Positions 15,488 to 22,191 of a DNA stretch of 38,053 nt are shown piece by piece. Every line of letters begins with the position of its first letter. The stretch's first letter is position 1. This DNA is from Alistipes sp. (GTDB taxonomy: Bacteria; Bacteroidota; Bacteroidia; Bacteroidales; Rikenellaceae): the NCBI GenBank assembly GCA_017465605.1, contig JAFTVW010000012.1, forward strand, positions 1 through 38,053, read 5' to 3'. Made by a program: the position numbers and the translations under genes. The notes below the pieces were generated by a model. The model did no database searches, had not been told where the DNA came from, and worked only from the letters and a program-made list of their open reading frames with translations.

Positions 15488-16441
15488 CTACTCGTTAAGC
15501 GGAGTTCTACGGAAGAAATATGCTACGGTAAGACCCGATACGATGTGCCAAATTCCCCACCAAGCTGTGATGAAGAGCATACCGCCATAATGACCGTGCC
15601 AAATCTCGGGTGGGAAGATAGCAGGATTAAAGAGCAGAATCAGGCCGAGTCCAGAATTCTGGATTCCCGTTTCGATGGTAAGCGAGCGGCGGTCGGCTAC
15701 TGATGTGTGGCCCAAGCGACCAACCATATATCCCGAGCCAAGCGCAACGCCATTGTGAAGCATCACGATAAAAAAGACATAGAAGATATTATCCAAAAAG
15801 ATTTGGAAGTTCTGCGAGAACGAAACCACAACCATACCGATAAAGAGCAGTATAGAGAGAACCTGAGCAGGCTTGGTAATCTTCTTTGTGGCATTAGGGA
15901 AATAACGTGCAAAGATAAGTCCCAAAACGATAGGCAACCCCAAAAGTAGCAGAATCTGCTCCAACATCGGGAAGAAAGGAATTACCAATCGGGGAATGTC
16001 GCTATGCATACTTATCATTTGGCTATACAACGAACCCCACAGGAAGAAATTAATTGGCGTGATGACGGGAGCAAAAGCTGTGGTGATGGCGGTCATAGAA
16101 ACAGATAACTCGATATTACCACGCGAAAGGGAACTGATAAAATTTGAGATGTTACCACCTGGACACGAAGCCACCAAAATCATACCCAGTGCAATCATCG
16201 GTGTAATAAGTGGATTAAGAGCCAACACGATAACAAATGTTGCGGCAGGCAAAACCACCCACTGCGACACGATACCCAAGATTACCGATTTAGGATTTGT
16301 GAATACATCTTTGAATGTTTGAGGCTTGATTCCGAGTGCCACACCAAACATCACAAACGCAAGAATGATGTTTACGATAAACATTCCGCCAGAACCAAAA
16401 TTTATGGTCACGGCATTTAGAGCTTCCAGTTGTTCTTTCAT
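15488..16441 (-). CDS. Bile acid:sodium symporter (BASS) family transporter
   Basis: A 317-aa inner-membrane protein with about nine hydrophobic helices. Family hallmarks include the early VMFGVALGIKPQTF, ILVASCPGGNISNFISSLSRGNIELSVSMTAITT (the crossing region of the fold) and a late TIETGIQNSGLGLILLF segment with the conserved E..(I/M)QN. The start is ATG 16441; an in-frame GTG at 16480 is less likely. BASS proteins move bile acids, pantothenate, 2-oxoacids or other organic anions with sodium, so despite the name the substrate is open. It leads the operon with the acyltransferase and the outer-membrane barrel. A TACATTTG box lies at 16581-16588. Confidence 0.9.
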   Translation of the reverse strand: MKEQLEALNAVTINFGSGGMFIVNIILAFVMFGVALGIKPQTFKDVFTNPKSVILGIVSQWVVLPAATFVIVLALNPLITPMIALGMILVASCPGGNISNFISSLSRGNIELSVSMTAITTAFAPVITPINFFLWGSLYSQMISMHSDIPRLVIPFFPMLEQILLLLGLPIVLGLIFARYFPNATKKITKPAQVLSILLFIGMVVVSFSQNFQIFLDNIFYVFFIVMLHNGVALGSGYMVGRLGHTSVADRRSLTIETGIQNSGLGLILLFNPAIFPPEIWHGHYGGMLFITAWWGIWHIVSGLTVAYFFRRTPLNE

Positions 16442-16580
16442 TTGAATAAAATTCCAGTGGTTACAAACCTCTGCAACCACATTGTGTTAGTCTAAATAGT
16501 GAGCGTCAATAGATTCATTTACGCGACATAATGACTATCTGTACTGCTCTTTTGTTCTATCATTAAGACAGAATAGGATA

Positions 16581-16588
16581 CAAATGTA
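16581..16588 (-). promoter_or_regulatory. Candidate -7 box of the BASS operon
   Basis: TACATTTG on the minus strand matches TAnnTTTG. The implied leader is about 135 nt, which is long. No -33 box is spaced properly. Confidence 0.4.
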
Positions 16589-16725
16589 CCAATAATTTCT
16601 CAGAATATGCACTTTTTAGCAAATATATTACACTCAACACCCTCAATTTACATCTTTTACGCTATTTTTTATCGGTTTCGCCTAATTAATGACACTAAAC
16701 GCAGCCGACATAATTAATAAAGTAT

Positions 16726-16733
16726 TAACTTTG
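16726..16733 (+). promoter_or_regulatory. Candidate -7 box of the M28 peptidase gene
   Basis: TAACTTTG, 37 nt before ATG 16771. No clear -33 element. Confidence 0.55.
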
Positions 16734-16770
16734 CCACACTCAACATTTTGTAAACGAAACATATTAAGAT

Positions 16771-18045
16771 ATGAAGAGATTGATATTGATTATTGTTGCA
16801 ATGGCCACAATGTCGCTTGCAACAACCCAACTCTCCGCTCAGGATTTGGCTCACTACAAAAAGATTGTCAAGGAGCTTAGCTCGGCTAAGTATCAAGGTC
16901 GAGGATACGCATTCGGCGGAGTAAACAAAGCGGGAAAATATTTGGAAAAGGAGTTCACAAAGGCAGGTGTTGACGAGGTTGTATGCCAACCATTCAAGAT
17001 GGATATCAACACATTCCCCGGAGCAATGAAGATGGCGGTTGACGGTAAGAAGTTGCAGGCAGGAGTTGATTACACGCTGCGCGAGTTCTCTCCGGGTGTG
17101 AAGGGTAGCTTCAAGCTATACCACATCGACACTGCCAATTACAATTCAGACAAGATTTTTGCCGACCTCGCAAGCCCCGAATACAAAGACGCATTTGTGG
17201 TGTGTGATTTCTGGTTCACCTACAAGCACTCGGCCGATTTCAGGCGTTTGCAAAGCCGCAAGGAGACTCCTTCGGTGGCTGGTCTGATATACACTTGGAA
17301 CGAGCCCTTGAAGTTCTACAAGGCTTACGGCGAGAGAGTTATCGAAAAGCCTATGCTTTGGGCTACAACATCGGCTCTGTCGGCTACGGCCAAGAGCATT
17401 GAGCTTGATATCGAGAATAAGTTTTTGAAGGATTACGAGTGCTTCAACGTCATTGCAAAGGTTGAAGGTAAGCGACACGACGCTTGCTATGTGTTTACTG
17501 CCCATTACGACCACTTGGGTTTATTGGGTAAAAAGGTATTCTATGCTGGCGCACACGACAACGCATCGGGAACTGCCGCCATAGTAACACTTGCAGCTCA
17601 CTACGCAAAGAATCGCCCTGAGTACGACATCTACTTCATCGCATTCTCAGGCGAAGATGCCTACTTGCGAGGCTCGGAGTGGTATGCAAAGAATCCTTTG
17701 GTGCCTTTGACACAGATTAGATACCTATTCAACCTTGATATGATTGGCGACAACAACCCCGTGCAATATTGCGAGGTGAGCGACGAGGGTGAGCGTGGAT
17801 ATGAGTTGTTTGTGAAAATCAACAACGACAAAAAATATTTCAAATCGCTCGATCGTGGTAAGTTGGCAGGAAATAGCGACCACTACCCCTTCGCTCAACG
17901 TCACGTTCCTTGCATCTTCCTTGAAAACAAGGAGGGTGATGCCTTCAAGTTCTATCACACAACGTTTGACACTTGGGAGCGTGCCATATTCGATAGTTAC
18001 GAGCCTACATTCAAACTCGTAACCGATTTTATCGAGCAATATTAA
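16771..18045 (+). CDS. Secreted M28-family metallopeptidase
   Basis: A 424-aa exported zinc aminopeptidase-like protein. Signal peptide MKRLILIIVAMATMSLATTQ, with cleavage near LSAQD. A protease-associated-type insert spans about 90-215. The catalytic domain shows the M28 set: FTAHYDHLG (His245), GAHDNASGTAA (Asp263, bridging), FSGEDAYLRGS (Glu295 as general base, Asp296 in place of the more common Glu ligand), NLDMIGD (Asp323) and FYHTTFDTWE (His396). All metal positions are occupied, so it is probably active on peptides in the periplasm or outside. Single gene, divergent from the BASS operon, followed by a terminator shared with the convergent minus-strand gene. Confidence 0.93.
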   Translation: MKRLILIIVAMATMSLATTQLSAQDLAHYKKIVKELSSAKYQGRGYAFGGVNKAGKYLEKEFTKAGVDEVVCQPFKMDINTFPGAMKMAVDGKKLQAGVDYTLREFSPGVKGSFKLYHIDTANYNSDKIFADLASPEYKDAFVVCDFWFTYKHSADFRRLQSRKETPSVAGLIYTWNEPLKFYKAYGERVIEKPMLWATTSALSATAKSIELDIENKFLKDYECFNVIAKVEGKRHDACYVFTAHYDHLGLLGKKVFYAGAHDNASGTAAIVTLAAHYAKNRPEYDIYFIAFSGEDAYLRGSEWYAKNPLVPLTQIRYLFNLDMIGDNNPVQYCEVSDEGERGYELFVKINNDKKYFKSLDRGKLAGNSDHYPFAQRHVPCIFLENKEGDAFKFYHTTFDTWERAIFDSYEPTFKLVTDFIEQY

Positions 18046-18076
18046 CCAAGGAGCTTGATTAGGAATAAAAAACTGA

Positions 18077-18108
18077 GGGGTTGTCCAACGCATTTGTTGA
18101 ACAGCCCC
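18077..18108. terminator. Bidirectional terminator candidate
   Basis: GGGGTTGTCCAAC (18077-18089), loop, GTTGAACAGCCCC (18096-18108) with one wobble and one mismatch. It lies between the convergent M28 gene and the small membrane/coiled-coil gene. The same GGGGYTGT...AACAGCC theme recurs after the M3 peptidase at the window end. Confidence 0.7.
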
Positions 18109-18151
18109 TACTCTTTGTAAATTATATAACTAGGGTATTACTCTTAGGATA

Positions 18152-18550
18152 TTATTCTGGCTTCGCCTCCAAAATAGGCAAACCCGCCTCAGTTGGAATA
18201 TAGATAATCTTATTTGCCGAAGTATTCTGCTGACGCACCCACAAATACTGAATATAGGTAGAAGTAAGCGACCCATTCTCAATACTGATAGCCTCAGCCG
18301 CACCTTGCGCACGCACCACCTCGGCCTGAGCATTAAGTTTCTCAGCTTCGAGGTTAGCCTTCGCCTCCTCAATTTTGATTTGGCGATTCTGCTCAGCCTG
18401 TGCCAACTCGGCACGACCCTTCATCTCCTGCTGCCACACCCTATAACGAGGTACTCCAAACAAAAAAAATGCAATGACTGCGATACATACAAACGCAAAC
18501 GACAATACAGCACCAGCCGTAATTGTCACACCACTATTTCCTCCTTGCAT
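18152..18550 (-). CDS. Small membrane-anchored coiled-coil protein resembling the C-terminal tail of SPFH/prohibitin proteins
   Basis: A 132-aa protein. After MQGGNSGVTITAG comes one transmembrane helix (about 12-32), then a charged alpha-helical stretch rich in Ala, Glu, Gln and Lys (about 38-90, AELAQAEQNRQIKIEEAKAN...AEVVRAQGAAEA), then YIQYLWVRQQ and the closing IIYIPTEAGLPILE. These last segments read like the end of band-7/prohibitin proteins (coiled coil, then Y-x-R/Q-YLW and a VPTEGGLPIL-type end), but the SPFH domain itself is absent, so this is anchor plus tail only. That resemblance is from memory and not an alignment. Function unknown; possibly a membrane scaffold or partner of a full-length SPFH protein. 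It follows the class III aminotransferase by 80 nt on the same strand. Confidence 0.8.
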   Translation of the reverse strand: MQGGNSGVTITAGAVLSFAFVCIAVIAFFLFGVPRYRVWQQEMKGRAELAQAEQNRQIKIEEAKANLEAEKLNAQAEVVRAQGAAEAISIENGSLTSTYIQYLWVRQQNTSANKIIYIPTEAGLPILEAKPE

Positions 18551-18630
18551 AACTTAATAATTTTAGATGGTTAAATATTCTATGTCTATCTCTATATCGC
18601 AATGACATCGGGTAACACCACCCTGCGCCA

Positions 18631-19830
18631 TTACAATCTATCTAAACATTTGCGAATTATTCGCACGCTATCACGAATCTCGTCGTCGGAAATCACAAGC
18701 GGTGGCGATATGCGGAATGCTGTATCACAATAGAGGAACCAATCGCTCATAATACCCTCCTCGGCAAACATCTCCATCATACGGAACATTCGCTCCGAGC
18801 TACCCAGCTCGACAGCCAAAAGCAAACCACTGCGGCGAATCTGCTTAACGGCCGAGTGGTCGGCCAACAACTGCTCGTACAACTCACCTTTGCGTTCTAC
18901 ATCTTCAACCACGCGATTATCCTGCAAGAACTTCATTGCCGCCAAACCTGCCGCACAACATACGGGGTGACCGCCAAAGGTAGTGATATGACCCAAAACA
19001 GGATTATGCGTAAGGCCCTGCATTATCTCGCGGCTCGACACAAAAGCTCCGAGCGGCATACCGCCACCCAACGCCTTCGCCAAACATACTATATCGGGAG
19101 TTACGCCATATTTGGTCATTGCAAACATCTCGCCCGTACGGCCCATACCTGTCTGAATCTCGTCGAAGATAAGCAATGCCCCAACCTCCGTACATCGCTC
19201 TCGCAACCGACGAAGATAGTCTGCTTGTGGGGGTTGCACTCCCGCCTCACCCTGCACAGGCTCGCACAACACACAAGCCGTACGCTCGGTTATCTGCATC
19301 AAATCCTCCTCGCAGTTGAAACGAATAGCCTTCGTGTCGGGAAGCAATGGTCGAAAAGCATTTTTCCACTCCTCCCCCTCAGGCGCACCCATCATACTCA
19401 TTGCTCCGTGAGTAGAGCCGTGATAGGCACAGCGCATAGAAATCATCTCGGTTCTGTGGGTATATCGTTTGGCCAACTTCAACGCACCCTCAACGGCCTC
19501 CGCTCCTGAATTGAGGAAATAGACACTCTCCAACGGTGCTGGCAACGCCTCGGCCAAACAGCGGGCAAACTCCACCTGAGGACGCTCAACCATCTCGCCA
19601 TACACCATAACGTGCATATAATCGGCTGCCTGACGTTGCACCGCCTCAACGACCACCGGATTGGCGTGACCAACATTGTTTACCGACACACCCGACACCA
19701 AATCGTAATAAGGTTTACCCTCGGGAGTATAGAAGAACACGCCCTCGGCACGCTCCACCTCAATCATCATTGGTGCGGGCGAGGTCTGCCCAACGTGCTG
19801 CAAGAATTGTTTGCGTAGTATCTCGCTCAT
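18631..19830 (-). CDS. Class III PLP-dependent aminotransferase (acetylornithine/4-aminobutyrate type)
   Basis: A 399-aa cytoplasmic enzyme of the ornithine/acetylornithine aminotransferase family. Seen: YFLNSGAEAVEGALKLAKRYT (about 104-124, phosphate-binding region), CAYHGSTHGAMSMMG (134-148), LIFDEIQTGMGRTG (220-233, with cofactor-contacting Asp223) and CLAKALGGGMPLGAF (Lys252, Schiff-base lysine). Length is typical. The exact substrate cannot be read from sequence, and no arginine-pathway gene is nearby. It is 23 nt downstream of trmH at the end of the cvpA-rsgA-trmH run, so co-transcription is likely. Confidence 0.9.
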   Translation of the reverse strand: MSEILRKQFLQHVGQTSPAPMMIEVERAEGVFFYTPEGKPYYDLVSGVSVNNVGHANPVVVEAVQRQAADYMHVMVYGEMVERPQVEFARCLAEALPAPLESVYFLNSGAEAVEGALKLAKRYTHRTEMISMRCAYHGSTHGAMSMMGAPEGEEWKNAFRPLLPDTKAIRFNCEEDLMQITERTACVLCEPVQGEAGVQPPQADYLRRLRERCTEVGALLIFDEIQTGMGRTGEMFAMTKYGVTPDIVCLAKALGGGMPLGAFVSSREIMQGLTHNPVLGHITTFGGHPVCCAAGLAAMKFLQDNRVVEDVERKGELYEQLLADHSAVKQIRRSGLLLAVELGSSERMFRMMEMFAEEGIMSDWFLYCDTAFRISPPLVISDDEIRDSVRIIRKCLDRL

Positions 19831-19853
19831 AAATTATCTCCTTATGCTACTTA

Positions 19854-20579
19854 TTATATTCTATTTGCGCTATTTGGGAACTCACGTTCCAAAATTCGCT
19901 CGGAATCCCTAATCGACGACATCACCCAACGGAAAAGCATCTCATCGCTCTCCTCCTTGCTCAATCGCCAATCAATCGTTTCTGTAAGGCGCATACGCTG
20001 CGAGAGCATATAAATCAATATCGCAGCCGAAGCCGACACATTCAAGCTCTCGACCATACCGCACATCGGAATACAGAGATATTCATCGGCAGCGTCGATA
20101 ATTTCATCGGTAACGCCTGCGTGTTCTGTGCCAAACACCAAACAAAATGGGCTCTTGGCCACATCGAAACTCTCAGGCGTACAACTCTGACGATGGGGCG
20201 TTGTGGCAACAATACGATAACCTGCACCCTTCAACGCTGCAATGGCATCGGCCGTAGAGTCGTGACGAGTGATATCGACCCACTTATCTGTTCCACGAAC
20301 AATATTTACATTGGGATTAAACTTGCAACGGGTCTCCACCGTATGTAAATCCTGCACTCCAAAAGCCTCACAATGGCGCACCAAAGCCGAAGCATTCTGC
20401 GGGTGGAAGGTATTTTCGGTAAGAATCGTCATATAACGGGTGCGCTGAGAAAGTGTGCGCTGCAACACTGCAATACGCTCCTCGGTAAGAAATTGAGCCA
20501 TATAGGCCATACGTTCAGAGTACCACTCCGAATTGTGGCCGTCGTACAAAAGTTTGAATCTATTTGCGATATTTGTCAT
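19854..20579 (-). CDS. trmH: SpoU/TrmH-family RNA 2'-O-ribose methyltransferase
   Basis: A 241-aa SPOUT-fold enzyme that probably methylates the ribose of G18 in tRNA using S-adenosylmethionine. The three knotted-fold motifs are present: PQNASALVRHCEAFGV (Asn/Arg motif 1, about 58-73), FCLVFGTEHAGV (motif 2) and IPMCGMVESLNVSASAAI (motif 3). The C-terminal SKEESDEMLFRWVMSSIRDSERIL helix resembles TrmH rather than RlmB, which supports the tRNA assignment, though another RNA target is possible. Its ATG overlaps the rsgA 3' end by 20 nt, suggesting coupled translation. Confidence 0.88.
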   Translation of the reverse strand: MTNIANRFKLLYDGHNSEWYSERMAYMAQFLTEERIAVLQRTLSQRTRYMTILTENTFHPQNASALVRHCEAFGVQDLHTVETRCKFNPNVNIVRGTDKWVDITRHDSTADAIAALKGAGYRIVATTPHRQSCTPESFDVAKSPFCLVFGTEHAGVTDEIIDAADEYLCIPMCGMVESLNVSASAAILIYMLSQRMRLTETIDWRLSKEESDEMLFRWVMSSIRDSERILEREFPNSANRI

Positions 20580-21489
20580 CTTCGTCCATTATTTTCAAGT
20601 AACTTTCATAGCGAGAATAGGCTATCTCGCCATTTTTCACCGCCTCAACTACGGCACAATGAGGCTCGTGAGTATGGGAGCAGTTATAGAATCTACACTC
20701 AGGCAGGTAACGCATCATCTCGGGGAAGTAGTGTGCCAATTCGGCCTCTTCGATATCAATCAGTCCAAAGCCTTTAATTCCCGGGGTGTCAATTATATAC
20801 CCACCATCGGCCAACGGATACATTGTGGAGAATGTGGTAGTATGCTTACCCTTGTGATGGCTCTGCGAAATCTCACCAGTGCGGATATCCAATCCGGGTT
20901 CAACGGCCGCCACCAAAGTCGATTTTCCAACTCCCGAATTTCCCGACAAAAGGGTTGTGCGACCGCGCAATAGTTCCCTGACTGTATCCACACCATCGCC
21001 CTCGGTTGCCGAAACATCAATCACGCGATAGCCCGCGCTTTCATATATAGCGTGAAACTCCTCCACTGCTTCTGCCTGCTGACGTGCAAGGTCAATCTTC
21101 GCCAACAAAATGGTAACAGGGACTTTATAAGCCTCGCAGGTAACCAAAAAACGATCGATAAATTCGGTGGCTGTCTCGGGCGAAAAGAGAGTTACGACCA
21201 ACAAAGCCTGATCGATATTTGCCGCAATGATATGCGACTCCTTCGATAGATTCGACGCTCGGCGAATGATATAGTTGCGGCGTGGCTCGATGGCTGAAAT
21301 CACATATTCACCCTGCTCATCGGCCTCGCACCTGACCACATCACCCACCACAACGGGATTTGTCGAGCGTACCCCTTTAAGACGCAAACGACCTCGAATA
21401 CGACACTGAATTCGCTGCCCGTCGCTTATCACCTCATACCAACTGCCCGTTGAACGGACTACTGTTCCCAAGAAACTCTCTGCTGCCAT
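20560..21489 (-). CDS. rsgA: Ribosome small subunit-dependent GTPase A
   Basis: A 309-aa circularly permuted GTPase that checks late maturation of the 30S subunit. Order seen: OB fold (1-70), G4 as LLAKIDL (the usual NKxD is AKID at 130-133), the P-loop GNSGVGKST (183-191), G3 DTPGIKGFG (234-242), and a C-terminal zinc knuckle C265-x4-C270-x-H272-x5-C278. The permuted order G4-G1-G3 is diagnostic. It lies 14 nt after the cvpA-like gene and overlaps trmH. Confidence 0.96.
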   Translation of the reverse strand: MAAESFLGTVVRSTGSWYEVISDGQRIQCRIRGRLRLKGVRSTNPVVVGDVVRCEADEQGEYVISAIEPRRNYIIRRASNLSKESHIIAANIDQALLVVTLFSPETATEFIDRFLVTCEAYKVPVTILLAKIDLARQQAEAVEEFHAIYESAGYRVIDVSATEGDGVDTVRELLRGRTTLLSGNSGVGKSTLVAAVEPGLDIRTGEISQSHHKGKHTTTFSTMYPLADGGYIIDTPGIKGFGLIDIEEAELAHYFPEMMRYLPECRFYNCSHTHEPHCAVVEAVKNGEIAYSRYESYLKIMDEDDKYRK

Positions 21490-21503
21490 AGTTCAACTTG
21501 CTG

Positions 21504-21992
21504 TTAGTCAAAAATATTATCTGTGAATTGCTCGAAATATGGAGTCACCTTATCTACAACACTTGCTATGGGTTTATACCATCGTGACTCCTCGACACAC
21601 TCCTTCGATGCCCATTGGTAATCTTTATTCACGCTATCGAACCAAGCAAACAATACGGCCAATATCAATCCCACCTTGACAATCGACAACAAGATTCCCA
21701 ATATCACATCGGCCACACCCAGCCCTGCAAATCGGAATACGGCACGCATCAGGTGAGCCAATATTGTAATGCCTATCAATGCCGCCAAAAAGATTATGAT
21801 AAAACCTGCTATTGAAGCTGTTGGGCTCTCCAAACCAAGCATTGTTCCCACTTGCGCGCCATACTCGGCAGCCATATATATTGCCGCAACGATTGCCACC
21901 AACGACAACATCTGCAACAGGAATCCCTTGCGCCAACCATTAAATATGGCCCACGCCAACGCTATATATACAATAATATCGAATACGTTCAT
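21504..21992 (-). CDS. CvpA-family membrane protein
   Basis: A 162-aa protein with four hydrophobic segments (about 5-25, 30-48, 60-85, 98-122). The opening MNVFDIIVYIALAWAIFNGWRKGFLLQ matches the CvpA family pattern (D...hydrophobic, G-x-x-K/R-G-F). E. coli CvpA is needed for colicin V production, but the family is widespread and its general role is poorly defined, with links to envelope homeostasis. It is the first gene of the cvpA-rsgA-trmH-aminotransferase run, divergent from the GH2 gene. Confidence 0.87.
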   Translation of the reverse strand: MNVFDIIVYIALAWAIFNGWRKGFLLQMLSLVAIVAAIYMAAEYGAQVGTMLGLESPTASIAGFIIIFLAALIGITILAHLMRAVFRFAGLGVADVILGILLSIVKVGLILAVLFAWFDSVNKDYQWASKECVEESRWYKPIASVVDKVTPYFEQFTDNIFD

Positions 21993-22078
21993 TGCTCAAA
22001 AAGTCCTAAAAACTCGCTTATTAGTCGAATATAAAATGAAATATCGCACGAAGTTAGCATATTTTTTTTGATTATTAG

Positions 22079-22086
22079 TATCTTTG
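22079..22086 (+). promoter_or_regulatory. Candidate -7 box of the GH2 gene
   Basis: TATCTTTG, a perfect TAnnTTTG match, placing the transcript start near 22093 and giving a leader of about 100 nt. Confidence 0.65.
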
Positions 22087-22093
22087 CAGAAAG

Positions 22094-22191
22094 TTAATTT
22101 CCTCGGCTGGCAATCTGAGCGGAACGTTTTAGGATAAAATCCGAACAAAATCACCGCTCGGCAAAGATGTCGGCCTTAAAATATTTTGATT
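22094..22191 (+). promoter_or_regulatory. Structured 5' leader of the GH2 gene
   Basis: CTGAGCGG 22115-22122 pairs with CCGCTCGG 22154-22161 (one wobble), enclosing GGAT 22132-22135 / ATCC 22139-22142. I do not recognise a known riboswitch class; the structure may be a stability or translational control element, or chance. Confidence 0.35.

Larger units (their letters stand above)
16442..16770. other. Divergent intergenic region
   Basis: The 329 bp between the BASS operon and the M28 gene hold opposed -7 boxes: TACATTTG (minus, 16581-16588) and TAACTTTG (plus, 16726-16733). Otherwise it is AT-rich, and I see no gene or repeat. Confidence 0.6.

Noticed and set aside
18856-19509. 217-aa open frame opposite the class III aminotransferase
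   Set aside because: Antisense shadow of a well-supported enzyme; composition unlike neighbouring proteins.
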